Origin: CAMDPA01 sp965223035
GTDB taxonomy: Bacteria; Pseudomonadota; Alphaproteobacteria; Rhizobiales; Hyphomicrobiaceae
Direction of reading: 5' to 3'
NCBI GenBank assembly: GCA_965223035.1
Contig: OZ244980.1
Coordinates: 3,286,001 to 3,350,000 of the forward strand
DNA length: 64,000 nucleotides
Shown here piece after piece: positions 1 to 9,700 of this stretch (positions are counted from its first letter, which is position 1; every line of letters starts with the position of its first letter). The notes beneath the pieces are model-generated. The model saw nothing but the letters and a program-made list of their open reading frames with translations, ran no database searches and was not told the origin of the DNA. Both the position numbers and the translations under genes were made by a program.

Positions 1-1122
1 CAGCCGGCGACGGGGGCGGGCCAGCTCCTCAAGCACGTCCTCGGCCTCAACCGTCTCGACCTGCTCAAGCTCCGGCTCAAGGTCGGTCCCATTTTCCTCC
101 GCGTCCTCGCCCGCGTCCTGGTCGGTGTCGAGGTCCGACGGATCCTCCTCCTCATCATCGAGCGCGACGTCTTCGCCGGCTTCGGCTAGATCTTCGGCAA
201 CGAAATCGCCGTCCTCCGTCGACCGCCCATCGTCCGTGTCGACTGCCGCGGGCTGGTCTTCGGCCGCCGGAGCCGCGTCCCAGGCAGGCGCCTCGGCCGC
301 CCCGGCACCGTCACCACTGGCATCGGCCTCGCTCGCCTGCGCCGGGTCGGTCGTCGCCAATTCCAGCTGCTCGGCAATCTGCGGATCGGGCTGGGTTCGC
401 TCGGCGACGACGCGTGGCGGCGCGGCGGCTGGGTCGACTGGATCGTGCGCCTCGCCGATCGTATGATCGCTCCGTTCTGGCGCTGACACGTCCTGCCTTG
501 ACGCATCCGCCTCCGCATCCGCCTCGCCCAGCTCCCGCTCGTCCGACTTTGGCCGCGCGAGCGCATGGTCGGGTTCCGGCGGCAACAAGTCGGTCACGTC
601 GAGCGCCCGGTCCTCAAAGTCATCGGGCTCGCCCGCGCTTGGCGCCTGACCCTGCTGGACGTCTGCTTCCTCATCCGGGCCCCGGCCCGCTACGGCCGCG
701 GAGCGTCGCGAGCGACCTGACGAACCCGAACGCCGCCGTCGGCTCGGCCGTTTGGCGAGCGCATCAGCGGCGCGCTCCTCCTCTTCGTCCTCCTCGGCTT
801 CGGCCGCAGCTTCCGCCTCCAGCAGTGCGCGTCGATCCGCGACCGGAATCTGATAGTAGTCGGGGTGGATTTCGCCAAACGCCAGAAAGCCGTGACGGTT
901 GCCGCCATAGTCGACGAAGGCGGCCTGCAGGGACGGCTCAACGCGCGTCACTTTGGCCAGATAGATGTTGCCCCTGAGCAGCTTGCGGGCAGCCGATTCA
1001 TAGTCGAATTCTTCGACCCGACCCTGCCGCAAGACAACAACGCGTGTCTCCTCGGGGTGGGTGGCATCGATCAGCATCCTATTCGTGGAATTTGATCCCG
1101 GCGGTTGATTTGAATTGGGCAT
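1..1122 (-). CDS. rne: Ribonuclease E, N-terminal part (runs off the left edge)
   Basis: This is the 5' end of the endoribonuclease that organises the RNA degradosome; 374 codons are visible and the frame stays open to base 1. After a short leader the protein begins MLIDATHPEETRVVVL, followed by RGNIYLAKVTRVEPSLQAAF and VDYGGNRHGFLAF, which is the first half of the S1 RNA-binding domain of RNase E/G. From about residue 96 a highly acidic, low-complexity stretch rich in Glu, Asp, Ala and Pro, with an Arg-rich patch, interrupts the S1 fold until about residue 365, where EDVLEELARPRRRL signals the return of the domain. Large S1 insertions are usual in alphaproteobacterial RNase E. I chose the start at 1122 because GAGGA lies 9 bases upstream; the internal Met at 1077 is the alternative. 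The catalytic DNase I-like and Zn-link parts lie outside the window. Confidence 0.93.
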   Translation of the reverse strand, partial: MPNSNQPPGSNSTNRMLIDATHPEETRVVVLRQGRVEEFDYESAARKLLRGNIYLAKVTRVEPSLQAAFVDYGGNRHGFLAFGEIHPDYYQIPVADRRALLEAEAAAEAEEDEEEERAADALAKRPSRRRRSGSSGRSRRSAAVAGRGPDEEADVQQGQAPSAGEPDDFEDRALDVTDLLPPEPDHALARPKSDERELGEADAEADASRQDVSAPERSDHTIGEAHDPVDPAAAPPRVVAERTQPDPQIAEQLELATTDPAQASEADASGDGAGAAEAPAWDAAPAAEDQPAAVDTDDGRSTEDGDFVAEDLAEAGEDVALDDEEEDPSDLDTDQDAGEDAEENGTDLEPELEQVETVEAEDVLEELARPRRRL

Positions 1123-2151
1123 GTTAAGTTGTCCTCGCGCCTGCACCATCCGATCGTACGAGGCAGGCCGGTTGGCCGCTCAGGAACGACGCGGGATCGC
1201 GCATCAGCGTCAGATGTTTGAGGTTGGTAGAGAATTTCGGTGCTGGTGAGCGAGCCGCGTCGGGCGCCAGGGCTGGCAAACAAGATCTGTCGGGCTAAAA
1301 GCCTCCAGGCGACCAATCGGTCCATCAGCCTTTGTGCTTTCCCTGTGCCGACTTCAAATGCTCCAGACATCGTCTCGCTTATCATTTCTCATGCATTATT
1401 GCGGGGCGCTCGATTGCGGGGCGTTCGATTGCGGTGCGCTCGGCCTCGTCGCCCTGAGACAACGGGTCCGGCCCAGGAACGGGCCGTTGCTAGCGCGCAG
1501 CGCCTGGAAGGGATCGAGTTCACGAAGGTTGCTCCGACCCTTGCACCAAGAGCCTTGCACACCGCCAAACCCTACCACTCCGCTGGTGTTCCTCGTCCGG
1601 AACGCGCCGTTAAGCATTCGAACCGGAGACCACGACACCAGAGCGCCCGCCGCCGTCCGCGCTGCCCGACACTCCTTTCCCAGCGCCGGCTTCGCGGATA
1701 AATTACGTGGTCGCTTCAAACGTGCATCTGCATCGCCCATGCTTCTCCCCGCTCGCACAACATAAGCTGACGAGTCGGTTAACAAAGCGAATGCGACGCC
1801 GATGCGCCGGTGGTTACTTCGCTGTGGCTCTCGCAGATCGACGTTCAGGCCAGTACCGGCGCGGCATCGAATGGCCAATACCTCGCTCTCAGTCAAGGCC
1901 ACCTCTGAACGTTCGAGTGCGCGAACGCGAAGCCATTGTAATGTTACGAGGTCGCCTTCGGATAGGCAAGAGCATCGACGAGGGTTTCCCGCTCAAATAC
2001 CGACACAGCCCCCCGCTCCGACGGTCGGGCGCGCCCGTCCACGGCGGTGGCGCGAGCCGCGCGGGTTGAATTGACACATTGTTCAATTTAATCTCCTCCG
2101 GTCCGGTCATCCACCGGGTGATCGCAACAGACAGCCGGCTGCAACGACGGC
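1123..2151. other. Long intergenic region between rne and a glutamate-synthase-like gene
   Basis: About 1 kb with no convincing gene. Several open frames exist on both strands but none resembles a known family, and they overlap one another. The part next to 1122 should hold the rne promoter and 5' leader; in many bacteria RNase E controls its own mRNA through that leader, but I see no specific structure here. A 15-bp tandem repeat lies at 1398-1442. Confidence 0.6.
1398..1442. repeat. 15-bp tandem repeat, three copies
   Basis: Three consecutive units of the pattern ATTGCGGGGCGYTCG, at 1398-1412, 1413-1427 and 1428-1442; the third has T in place of one G. In the + frame it would encode a CGA(L/F)D-like pattern, but no real gene is evident around it. 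Confidence 0.85.
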
Positions 2152-3819
2152 TCATTGCGCAGCCGCGGCCGCGACCGTCGCCCTGGCCAACCCATCACGG
2201 TCCGGCTCAAAGCTATCGGCGCGGGCCATCCGCCAGGCCTGCACGAACATATGGTGGTCGGTGCCCGCAATCAGCTCGCCCGGTCGCATAAAGCGATACT
2301 GATCCGCAAAGCTCACCACCCGGTCGGGCGCGGCACGCCGCATAAAGTGGTGGGGACCGAACTCCGACGGGGCCGTCAATCCGGCCGCAGCCACCAACTC
2401 GATCAACGAGTTCACGGTTTCGCGGTGAAAACTTGCCACGCGCTCAGACTTATCTGAAACCACGACACCGCGGCTGCGGGCCGGGTCGGTGCTGGTCACG
2501 CCGGTGGGGCAGCATCCGGTATGACAGCTTCGCGCTTGAATGCACCCAACCGCGAACATGAAAGCTCGTGCCGCGTTGCACCAGTCGGCGCCGAGTGCCA
2601 TGGCGCGCGCCATATCGAAGGCAGTGGCGATCTTGCCGGACGCCGCCAGCTTGATTTCGTCGCGCAGGTTGGTGCCCACCAACGCGGAGTGGGCGAAAGC
2701 CAAGCCGTCGCGCAGCGGCATCCCCAGATGGTCCATGAACTCAAGGGGCGCCGCCCCCGTGCCACCTTCTTTACCATCGATCACGATGAAATCCGGTTTG
2801 ATCCCGGTCTCCAGCATCGCCTTGATGATCGCCATAAACTCCCAGGGGTGGCCGATGCACAGCTTGAACCCGGTCGGTTTGCCGCCCGACAACCGGCGCA
2901 GGTCAGCGATGAAGCGCATCAGCTCGATCGGCGTCGAAAACGCATCGTAGCGAGCCGGCGAAATGCAATCTTTGCCTTGTTCAATACCTCTGATCCGCGC
3001 CACTTCCTTGGTGATCTTGGCGGCCGGTAAGACGCCGCCATAACCCGGCTTAGCACCCTGTGACAGCTTCAACTCAACCATCTTGACCTCGGGCTGGGCT
3101 GCCGTCTCTGCAAACCGCTCGGCAGAAAATCGGCCATCCTTTTCGCGAGCGCCAAAATAACCCGATCCGATCTCCCAAATCAGGTCGCCGCCGTAGGCGA
3201 GGTGATAGGGGCTGACCCCGCCCTCGCCGGTATCGTGCGCAAAACCGCCGAGCTTGGCGCCGCGGTTGAGCGCAAGCACCGCATTGGCCGACAACGAGCC
3301 ATAGCTCATGGCCGAAATATTTAGGATTGATGCCAGATAGGGCTGACCGCAGTCACGGCCGCCGACGAACACGCGCGGTTCCAGCTCCGATTGGTCCTTG
3401 GGCGTGAGTGAATGGTGCAGCCACTCGTACTCGGTCTCGTAGACGTCGTATTGCGTACCGAACGGCCGCTTGTCGAGCGCCTGTTTGGCCCGCTGATAGA
3501 CAATGGCGCGTTTATCGCGGGGAAAGGGGGTTCCGTCCTTGTCGCCTTCAAAAAAGTATTGGCGCATCTCAGGGCGGATATCCTCCAAGATGAAGCGCAA
3601 ATGCGCCGCAATCGGGTAATTGCGCAAAATCGCATGCCGGGTCTGAAACAAATCCCACAGTCCAAGCGCGGCGAAACTGGCACAGAAGGCCGTGGCAAGC
3701 CAAAGCGGCCACCACCAAGCCGGCATCAGGGCCATCAAGGCAGCGAACGCGACGGTCCCCACGATCGCCAGCGTCAGCAGAATGTAACGTGCAGCAAACG
3801 GCAACAACAGCATGGACAT
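2152..3819 (-). CDS. FMN-binding glutamate synthase family protein, membrane-anchored
   Basis: This 555-residue protein matches the FMN and 3Fe-4S core of the glutamate synthase large subunit as a stand-alone protein, without amidotransferase or GXGXG domains. Two hydrophobic segments span about residues 5-55. The core contains SAMSYGSLSANAVLALNRGA, HDTGEGG, GAKPGYGGVLP, GFKLCIG, VIDGKEGGTGAAP and GADWCNAARAFMFA, as in the FMN barrel. Cysteines 426, 432 and 437 have the CX5CX4C spacing of the glutamate synthase 3Fe-4S cluster, so it probably retains FMN and the cluster and acts as an oxidoreductase. Whether it makes glutamate is unknown; without its own glutaminase it would need ammonia or another substrate. 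GGAGGGA 7 bases before the Met at 3819 supports the start. Confidence 0.88.
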   Translation of the reverse strand: MSMLLLPFAARYILLTLAIVGTVAFAALMALMPAWWWPLWLATAFCASFAALGLWDLFQTRHAILRNYPIAAHLRFILEDIRPEMRQYFFEGDKDGTPFPRDKRAIVYQRAKQALDKRPFGTQYDVYETEYEWLHHSLTPKDQSELEPRVFVGGRDCGQPYLASILNISAMSYGSLSANAVLALNRGAKLGGFAHDTGEGGVSPYHLAYGGDLIWEIGSGYFGAREKDGRFSAERFAETAAQPEVKMVELKLSQGAKPGYGGVLPAAKITKEVARIRGIEQGKDCISPARYDAFSTPIELMRFIADLRRLSGGKPTGFKLCIGHPWEFMAIIKAMLETGIKPDFIVIDGKEGGTGAAPLEFMDHLGMPLRDGLAFAHSALVGTNLRDEIKLAASGKIATAFDMARAMALGADWCNAARAFMFAVGCIQARSCHTGCCPTGVTSTDPARSRGVVVSDKSERVASFHRETVNSLIELVAAAGLTAPSEFGPHHFMRRAAPDRVVSFADQYRFMRPGELIAGTDHHMFVQAWRMARADSFEPDRDGLARATVAAAAAQ

Positions 3820-3967
3820 GGATCGCTCCCTCCGGTGCTCTTCTGTGTAACGCCCTCGAGGGCTTGATCTACCAGATCATGGTCGAGGAATGCGACAGTT
3901 GCGCTGGAGCATCAGGCGTGCCGTGGCGCGCGGCGCGACAACGCCCGTCGCTGCCATCTTGGCCGGC

Positions 3968-4072
3968 TAGAGCAGCCTGCTTTCCATCGGGATCGCAACC
4001 ATGCCGATGAAAAGCTGAGAATCGCTCACCACTTTAACGGCGATCATCTTTGTGCCTCAAGTTGCAACCGGC
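3968..4072. repeat. Dispersed hairpin repeat, copy 1 (hairpin A then partial B)
   Basis: It starts AGCAGCCTGC, forms an imperfect hairpin around CATCGGGATCG...CCGATGAAAAGC, and continues with CACTTTAACGGCGATCATC, the linker that joins hairpins A and B in complete copies. It lies between the 3' end of the CAP lipoprotein gene and the 5' end of the glutamate-synthase-like gene. Confidence 0.75.
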
Positions 4073-4080
4073 CTTGCTGT

Positions 4081-4130
4081 TTCAAGCAGATTCAGGCGGA
4101 TTCAGGCGGATTCAAGCGGATTCAGGCGGT
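4081..4130. repeat. 10-bp tandem repeat, five copies
   Basis: Five head-to-tail copies of TTCAGGCGGA, with small changes in copies 1, 4 and 5, immediately after repeat copy 1. Repeat number could vary by slippage. No gene covers it. Confidence 0.9.
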
Positions 4131-4309
4131 TCCAATTTAACGCACGATAAGTTGGATGATGTCCGCCTGAGGCGCAACGCCGTGCCGGTCCGCTCACTTT
4201 GACACGCTTTAGAACCTTGCAGTGAGAGCTGTAACCATCCCCGTTGAATGAGGATGGTAGCTGGCGTCTCATCGAGCACCAGCTGTTGATGCCGCCTCGC
4301 CCAGGAGGT

Positions 4310-4987
4310 CTACAGGCGGGTGCCGAACACCAAGGTCCAGAAGGTCTTGAACTCTGTTTGCGGCGCCCGCACCAAAGCAATGCCCATTTCTCTGACATCG
4401 CGCATGAGCAAATTGCGGTTGTGCCCCGGACTTTCTTTCCAACCCTTCAAAACCTCTTCGAATGAAGCCTGGCCGGTGCCCACGTTCTCCGCGGCGACCT
4501 TGGCATTATAGCCGGCGCGCTTGACCCGATCCCAGGGATTGGAGCCGTCGGAACCGAAGTGGGAAATCCGATCCCACTTTGCCAAATCTTTGGAGTGGGC
4601 TTGCGCTGCCCGGCTCAGCAGCGCGTTGAGTTTGAGCGGTCGTAGGCCGTTGGCGCGCCGATAAGCGTTGATCAGGTCGCGGGCCCGCCGCACGTCCAAG
4701 GCCGTCTTCGAATAATCGCGATCGGCCAGCGCACCGGCCGGCGCCCTCTCAAAGGAGCCTCGCGGTGCGTTGTCGCTCAGTGCCGCGACCTGCCGGCCGC
4801 TTTGTCGTTGGCCTCGTCGGCGCGAGCCATCACTGCCCAGCCCAACTGGATTGGTAGCGAGCGCGGTGCTGCTGCCAGCGATGCTGCCGGTCGAGCTATC
4901 GGGGGCGAAGGAGGTCGAACCGATCGGCCCTAAACTGCAGGCACCTAGAATAATTGCGAGAACAGCAGGGAGCGCTATGCGATACAT
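4310..4987 (-). CDS. CAP-domain (SCP/PR1-like) lipoprotein
   Basis: This is a 225-residue exported protein. It has a lipoprotein signal peptide ending in the lipobox LGAC (Cys17), a low-complexity Ser/Arg/Gly linker to about residue 90, then a CAP domain. The CAP signatures are the helix RRARDLINAYRRANGLRPL, the SRAAQAHSKDLAKWDRISH segment, AAENVG, FEEVLKGWKESPGHNRNLL and the final strand EFKTFWTLVFG. These match bacterial YkwD-like CAP proteins, which are exported; their biochemical role is generally unknown. GGAG 9 bases before the start codon is a likely ribosome binding site. The gene diverges from the next plus-strand gene. Confidence 0.88.
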   Translation of the reverse strand: MYRIALPAVLAIILGACSLGPIGSTSFAPDSSTGSIAGSSTALATNPVGLGSDGSRRRGQRQSGRQVAALSDNAPRGSFERAPAGALADRDYSKTALDVRRARDLINAYRRANGLRPLKLNALLSRAAQAHSKDLAKWDRISHFGSDGSNPWDRVKRAGYNAKVAAENVGTGQASFEEVLKGWKESPGHNRNLLMRDVREMGIALVRAPQTEFKTFWTLVFGTRL

Positions 4988-5426
4988 CCAGAACTACTCC
5001 AAGTTGGCCCGACGCCGAGCCTTCCCGCTAGGTTTCCCCATTTTGGTTAACGACCCATTGAGGATTGAATGCGGTCGTCCACTGGGCGCAGCCCAATCGT
5101 CGACGCCCCGCTTCCATGGCCTGAATTAACACGCCTCATCAAGCCGGCAGCAGATTGACCTCAGTTTGACCGCAACGCGGCGGGATCAAGGCGAATATGT
5201 TGCGATCACGGCATCTCGTTCGCTGCGGCCAAGGCAACGGGATGCGCACATGCATCAACCACCAAAAAAATGGAGCCCGATCAGACGCATCGCCCTTCCC
5301 TCACAGCGGAGAATGACACACACTGCGGTTTGTTCCCCGGTGATTCGCGCGTCCGGCGATTTGTCGCCTCGGGCAGGTTTGCCTGTTGGCGGTCGATGTC
5401 TGGTTGCACGCGACGGAGACTTCAGC
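4988..5426. other. Divergent intergenic region
   Basis: Separates the CAP lipoprotein gene (minus) from the 5427 gene (plus) and should contain both promoters. The plus-strand frame is open back to 5166, but that upstream part has no family resemblance and a better ribosome binding site precedes the Met at 5427. I see no repeat or RNA structure here. Confidence 0.5.
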
Positions 5427-6587
5427 ATGACGACGGTAGGGGCAGATGTGCGGCCGGAGGCGCCGGCACAACCGCTAAGCAATGGGTTGCGTTTGCAAGT
5501 GCTCGCCCGATTGGCGTACGGCGACGGCACTACGCGGGCCGAGTTGGCGCGCGCCTTGGGCCCGATCGTCGCTGGTGCGGCCGGACGCTTGCGGCTGGAC
5601 TCCGAGCTGGCGGGCTCGGTGCGTGAAGGGTTGGCGAGCGAATACCGCCATCGCTTCAAAGTGACCCTCAAGGGCCACGCTTTGATCGAGCGGGAGTTGC
5701 AGATCAAGGCTTGGCCAAAGACCTGGGAACTCATGCGCGATCGATACCTGGTCGCCAAAGCTCTCGGCCTGGACGGCGAGGCCAAGTCCCGCATCAACGC
5801 ATTATCGGATGCTGACCATCTGCGCGCTGCCATTCTGGCTAGCGCCTACGGCTTCCGGCTGAAGGACGCCTCAACGCCGGCCAAGGTGTGCACTCAATTG
5901 GCGGTCGTGGTGTTGCAGCGCGCCTTTGGCAACAAGATCAGAAGTGGGCTGTCGAGCGGGGCCGGCTTCGACGCCAAAAGCGCCCGCACCCTGGCCGGTC
6001 AACTGCTCGCCCGTCCGCGACCATTTCAGTCCGATAGCGCGTTGATCGCCGCGTTGGCCGCGCCCGCCGCCGGTGCACCCAAGCTCGATCCGGGGTCGCT
6101 GCGGCTCACGCTGTTGCGCAATATGGCGCAAGCGCCGGTTGCGGCCGAGGACAAGGCCGGCGGCGCATCGCCCGTCGCGGATATCGCGCGGCGAAGCGCC
6201 ATTGCGCCCGTGGCCGAGCAGCCGCACCGGCCCCAATCGGGTCGGCCCGAAGCGGGTCGGCCCGAAGCGGGTCAGCCCGACCTTTCCAGCTTCGCAGCCG
6301 CCGTCCAATCGGCGGCGCGTGTCGAGGCCGAGGGGTGGCCGGGAAACTTGAAGGCGATGATCTGCCGGGTATGGGCGGTGACAGTCGCGAAGCATCCGCA
6401 ATGGGGACTGAGCGAGGGTGATTTCAAGGCGCTGTTGGCCGAGGCCCATCGTGCCGGACTGCTGGTGCTGGCCACCGCCGACCTGCGCGACAAGAGCCGG
6501 CTCAAAGAACTGCAAGACTCTGCTATCACCTATAAGAACACGGTCTGGCACCTCATTCGCGTGACCGAACCGATTGCAGCCGTTTGA
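5427..6587 (+). CDS. Uncharacterised protein with winged-helix-like ends, partner of the downstream ATPase
   Basis: I do not recognise this 386-residue protein as a named family. Its N-terminal region (about 15-90) reads as a winged helix: LRLQVLARLAYGDGTTRAEL, a recognition-helix-like stretch, then RFKVTLKGHALIERELQ, the kind of wing seen in many transcription factors. A helical middle region to about 245 is followed by a Pro/Ala/Gly-rich linker containing GRPEA GRPEA GQPD, itself a short DNA repeat. The C-terminal 110 residues form a second compact domain (WPGNLKAMICRVWAV...WGLSEGDFKALL...ITYKNTVWHLIRV). GGAG 8 bases upstream of 5427 decides the start. The gene precedes the large ATPase gene by 125 bases in the same direction, so the two probably act together; DNA binding is inference. 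Confidence 0.75.
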   Translation: MTTVGADVRPEAPAQPLSNGLRLQVLARLAYGDGTTRAELARALGPIVAGAAGRLRLDSELAGSVREGLASEYRHRFKVTLKGHALIERELQIKAWPKTWELMRDRYLVAKALGLDGEAKSRINALSDADHLRAAILASAYGFRLKDASTPAKVCTQLAVVVLQRAFGNKIRSGLSSGAGFDAKSARTLAGQLLARPRPFQSDSALIAALAAPAAGAPKLDPGSLRLTLLRNMAQAPVAAEDKAGGASPVADIARRSAIAPVAEQPHRPQSGRPEAGRPEAGQPDLSSFAAAVQSAARVEAEGWPGNLKAMICRVWAVTVAKHPQWGLSEGDFKALLAEAHRAGLLVLATADLRDKSRLKELQDSAITYKNTVWHLIRVTEPIAAV

Positions 6588-6712
6588 ACCGCCTTCGGCG
6601 CTGCCGAATCGTGTTCTGATCATGGCTGCCAGTGAAGCGTTGTAAGACCAGCATGGTCGCGTCCAGGTCTTTCGTCAGCGTCAATCCGTTGAACGCGTCA
6701 GGGAAGCATGGA

Positions 6713-9700
6713 ATGCCACCGCAGGATAACTTGCCATTACCCCAGGACATCGCGCCAGCAGATCCCGATCGGCTGGCAGCCGCGTTCGAGCACTCGATCA
6801 CCTGGGAGGACGATATCTGGCGCGCCGATCCGGTCGACGTGGGGGCCGTCCACGCCAAAGCGCGCGACAAATTCTATGCTCTGATGGATGCCGTCACGAG
6901 CGATCAGCATGCCGCCTCGATGCCGCGCATCTTGTTGTTCCACGGCCAGTCAGGCGCCGGCAAGACGCACTTGATCCGCGCGTTGCGCACCGGTGCACAT
7001 CGTCTCGGCAAGGCCTACTTCGGCTATGCTCAGATGACGCCGGATGTCTCCAACTATGCGGATTATTATTTGCGTCGGCTGATCAATTCCCTGGAGCAGC
7101 CCTACGACCCTGACGATGGTGGCGCAACCGCCCTGACGCGCTTGACCCGACATCTGGTCAGCGATGCGGAGGTGATGCCGGTTGAGGAGTTGGAGCGGCT
7201 GCGCGAAGCCGACATCGACGAAACCGAGCTTGCGCGCTTCGTGTTGCAGCTTGCCGACGATGTCGTCGCATCGCCGAAATTCGCCGATGACAACCTTGAC
7301 GTCAACATCGTCCGAGCGCTGCTCTACCTCCAGCGCGCCGACCCGCGCATCGACCAGCGCGTGCGTCAGTATCTGCAAGGACGCCCGTTAAACGCGTTGG
7401 CCCATGCCGCCGTCGCTGCGCTCGATCCGCACACGGGCGAAGGGCGCTCATTCGAGATCATCGAGAGCCTGGGACGGCTGATGTGGTCGGTCGACAAGGC
7501 GGCGCTGGTGTTCGCGATCGACCAGGTCGAGGATCTGCGAAACTTCGATGATGCGGAAGAACGCTTTCAAAAGGCGGTCGGCAACTTGATGCAGATCGCC
7601 AACCGCGTTCCACGGGCGATTATCATCATATCCAGCCTGGAAGAGTTCTACGGCCAGGCCCGCGCCGTGCTGCCGCAATCGTATATCGATCGGGTGGAGA
7701 AGGGCGGCCCGGTCGCGCTGTTGGAGGCACGGTCGGCGGAAGAGGCGAGGCTGATCATTGCCAAGCGTCTGGAGCACCGCTCTGCGAGCGAACAGGACAC
7801 TACCGGCAGCACCGATCCGAGTGCATACTTTGGCCCGAACTTCTTTGAGGAATTTGGCGGCCTATCGACCCGCCGTCTGTTGGAGCACGCGCAAAACTGC
7901 CTGCGTGGCTCGCAGTCGCAGGAGCCGGAACCAGCGACGCCGGCAGGCGGATTTTTGAATTCGCTGGTCGCGGCGCTCGGCTTCGCGCCATCCAACGATC
8001 CCAACCATGCCATCGACCCGCCGCCTGACCAGCTGCCCGACCAGGCGCCCGCTATCGACTACCGGGAGGTCTGGGATCATTTCTCCGCGTCCAACGAAGC
8101 TGAGATGCCCGCGCACGATGCAGAACTGATGGATGTGCTGATTGCGGCGCTGGAACGGGCGCGTGAGGAGTGGAGCGAGGCCATCACTGGCTTGTCGCTG
8201 CAGCGTCTTGAGCTGTGCGATGATGTGCCGGCGCTCGATCTGATGGTGAAACACAAGCGCGGCCATGCCTTCGAGGCTAGGGTCTTCCTGTGCAACCGTC
8301 CGACCCAGGGTGGCGGTTTCAAACGCCAGCTCGACAAGGTGCTCGGCGCAATGGGCGACCACACCTGCTTCATGCTGCGGGCCAGCGATTTTCCGCCGAA
8401 CAAGAAAAATCAAACCGCGCAAGCCTACCGCAAATTCCGCGAGGGCGGCGGGCGTTCCGTGCTGGTGCCGATCCCGGACTGGGAGCGGATGATGGCGGTG
8501 CGCCAGTTCTATGACAATCACCGGCACGATCCGGGTTTCGCCTTTTGGTTTGCACAAGCGCGGCTGTTATCCGGATTGGCGCCGCTCATTCAGCTGTTGC
8601 GGTTGGATTTGCTGGAGCGCCCGGTTATGCGTCGCGAAGCCACGCCAGAGGAGACGATCACCGGCGTCGCGCAGGCGATTGCGGAGGTCAGGGACGCCAA
8701 CCCCGACCCCCACGACGAATGCGGCGGGCCGTCAACGCTCACATCGCAGTTCGAGGATGCTGAGCCGGGCCTAGACCTCGCCGATCCCGGCGGGTCAGAC
8801 GGCCTGGCCGTTCACGACCGGCCGGACTGTGCTGACGGCGTGCCACTGGAAGTGCTGCTGGATGAGAACGCAAATAACCTCGAAAGCATTTTCGTCGGCC
8901 GCCTCAATAATCGCGCAGCCAAGGGGGTGACCCTCAACAAGGACGTGCTGAAACGACATGCGGCGGTGTTGGGCGGTTCCGGATCGGGTAAAACGACGCT
9001 GGCACTGAGCCTCATCGAGCAGTTGCTGTTGCGCGGCATTCCCGCCGTATTGATCGATCGCAAAGGCGATCTGTGTTCGTACGCCAATCCCGACGTTTGG
9101 CGCTTCAACGATGCCGATCACAGCGAACGCCAAGCCGAACGCGAAAAGCTCGGCGATGCCATCGATGTCGCCGTCTACACCCCGGGACGCGCTTCTGGTC
9201 GGCCGATTTCGATTACATTGCTGCCCACTGGAATATCCGAGCTGCCCGAACACGAGCAGCTGCTGCTCGCCAACATGTCCGCCGCTGCGCTGGGGGACAT
9301 GCTGCACCTGAAGAACTCGGCGACGCATCAAAAGCAATCGGGTACGCTGTCGGTTGCCCTCAAGATCCTGGGCGCGCGCAGCCGCTCAGAGGTGACGCTG
9401 GATGACCTCATATATTTGCTTGAAGACGAGGACCCCGAGCTCACCGAGCTGACCCAGCGCATGGACCCGTCGGGCAAAATCAGGCGTGATCTGGTGGCTC
9501 AGCTCGACAGTCTCAGGCACCGCAATTCAGCGCTGTTTGACGGTGGCGGCGAAAGCCTCAGAATGGAATCGCTGTTGGGCCTGGGTCCGTTCGCACGCGA
9601 AGGACGAACCCGTTTGTCGGTGATCTACACCGGCTTTCTCGGCGACAATGAAAACATCCTGTTCTGGGTGTCTCAATTCCTGTCCGAAGCCCTGCGCTTC

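Noticed and set aside
1334..1765. Possible small protein with CGALDCGAFDCGAL pattern resembling pentapeptide repeats
   Set aside because: The pattern is just three units of a 15-bp tandem DNA repeat; the rest of the frame has no resemblance to pentapeptide proteins and no ribosome binding site.
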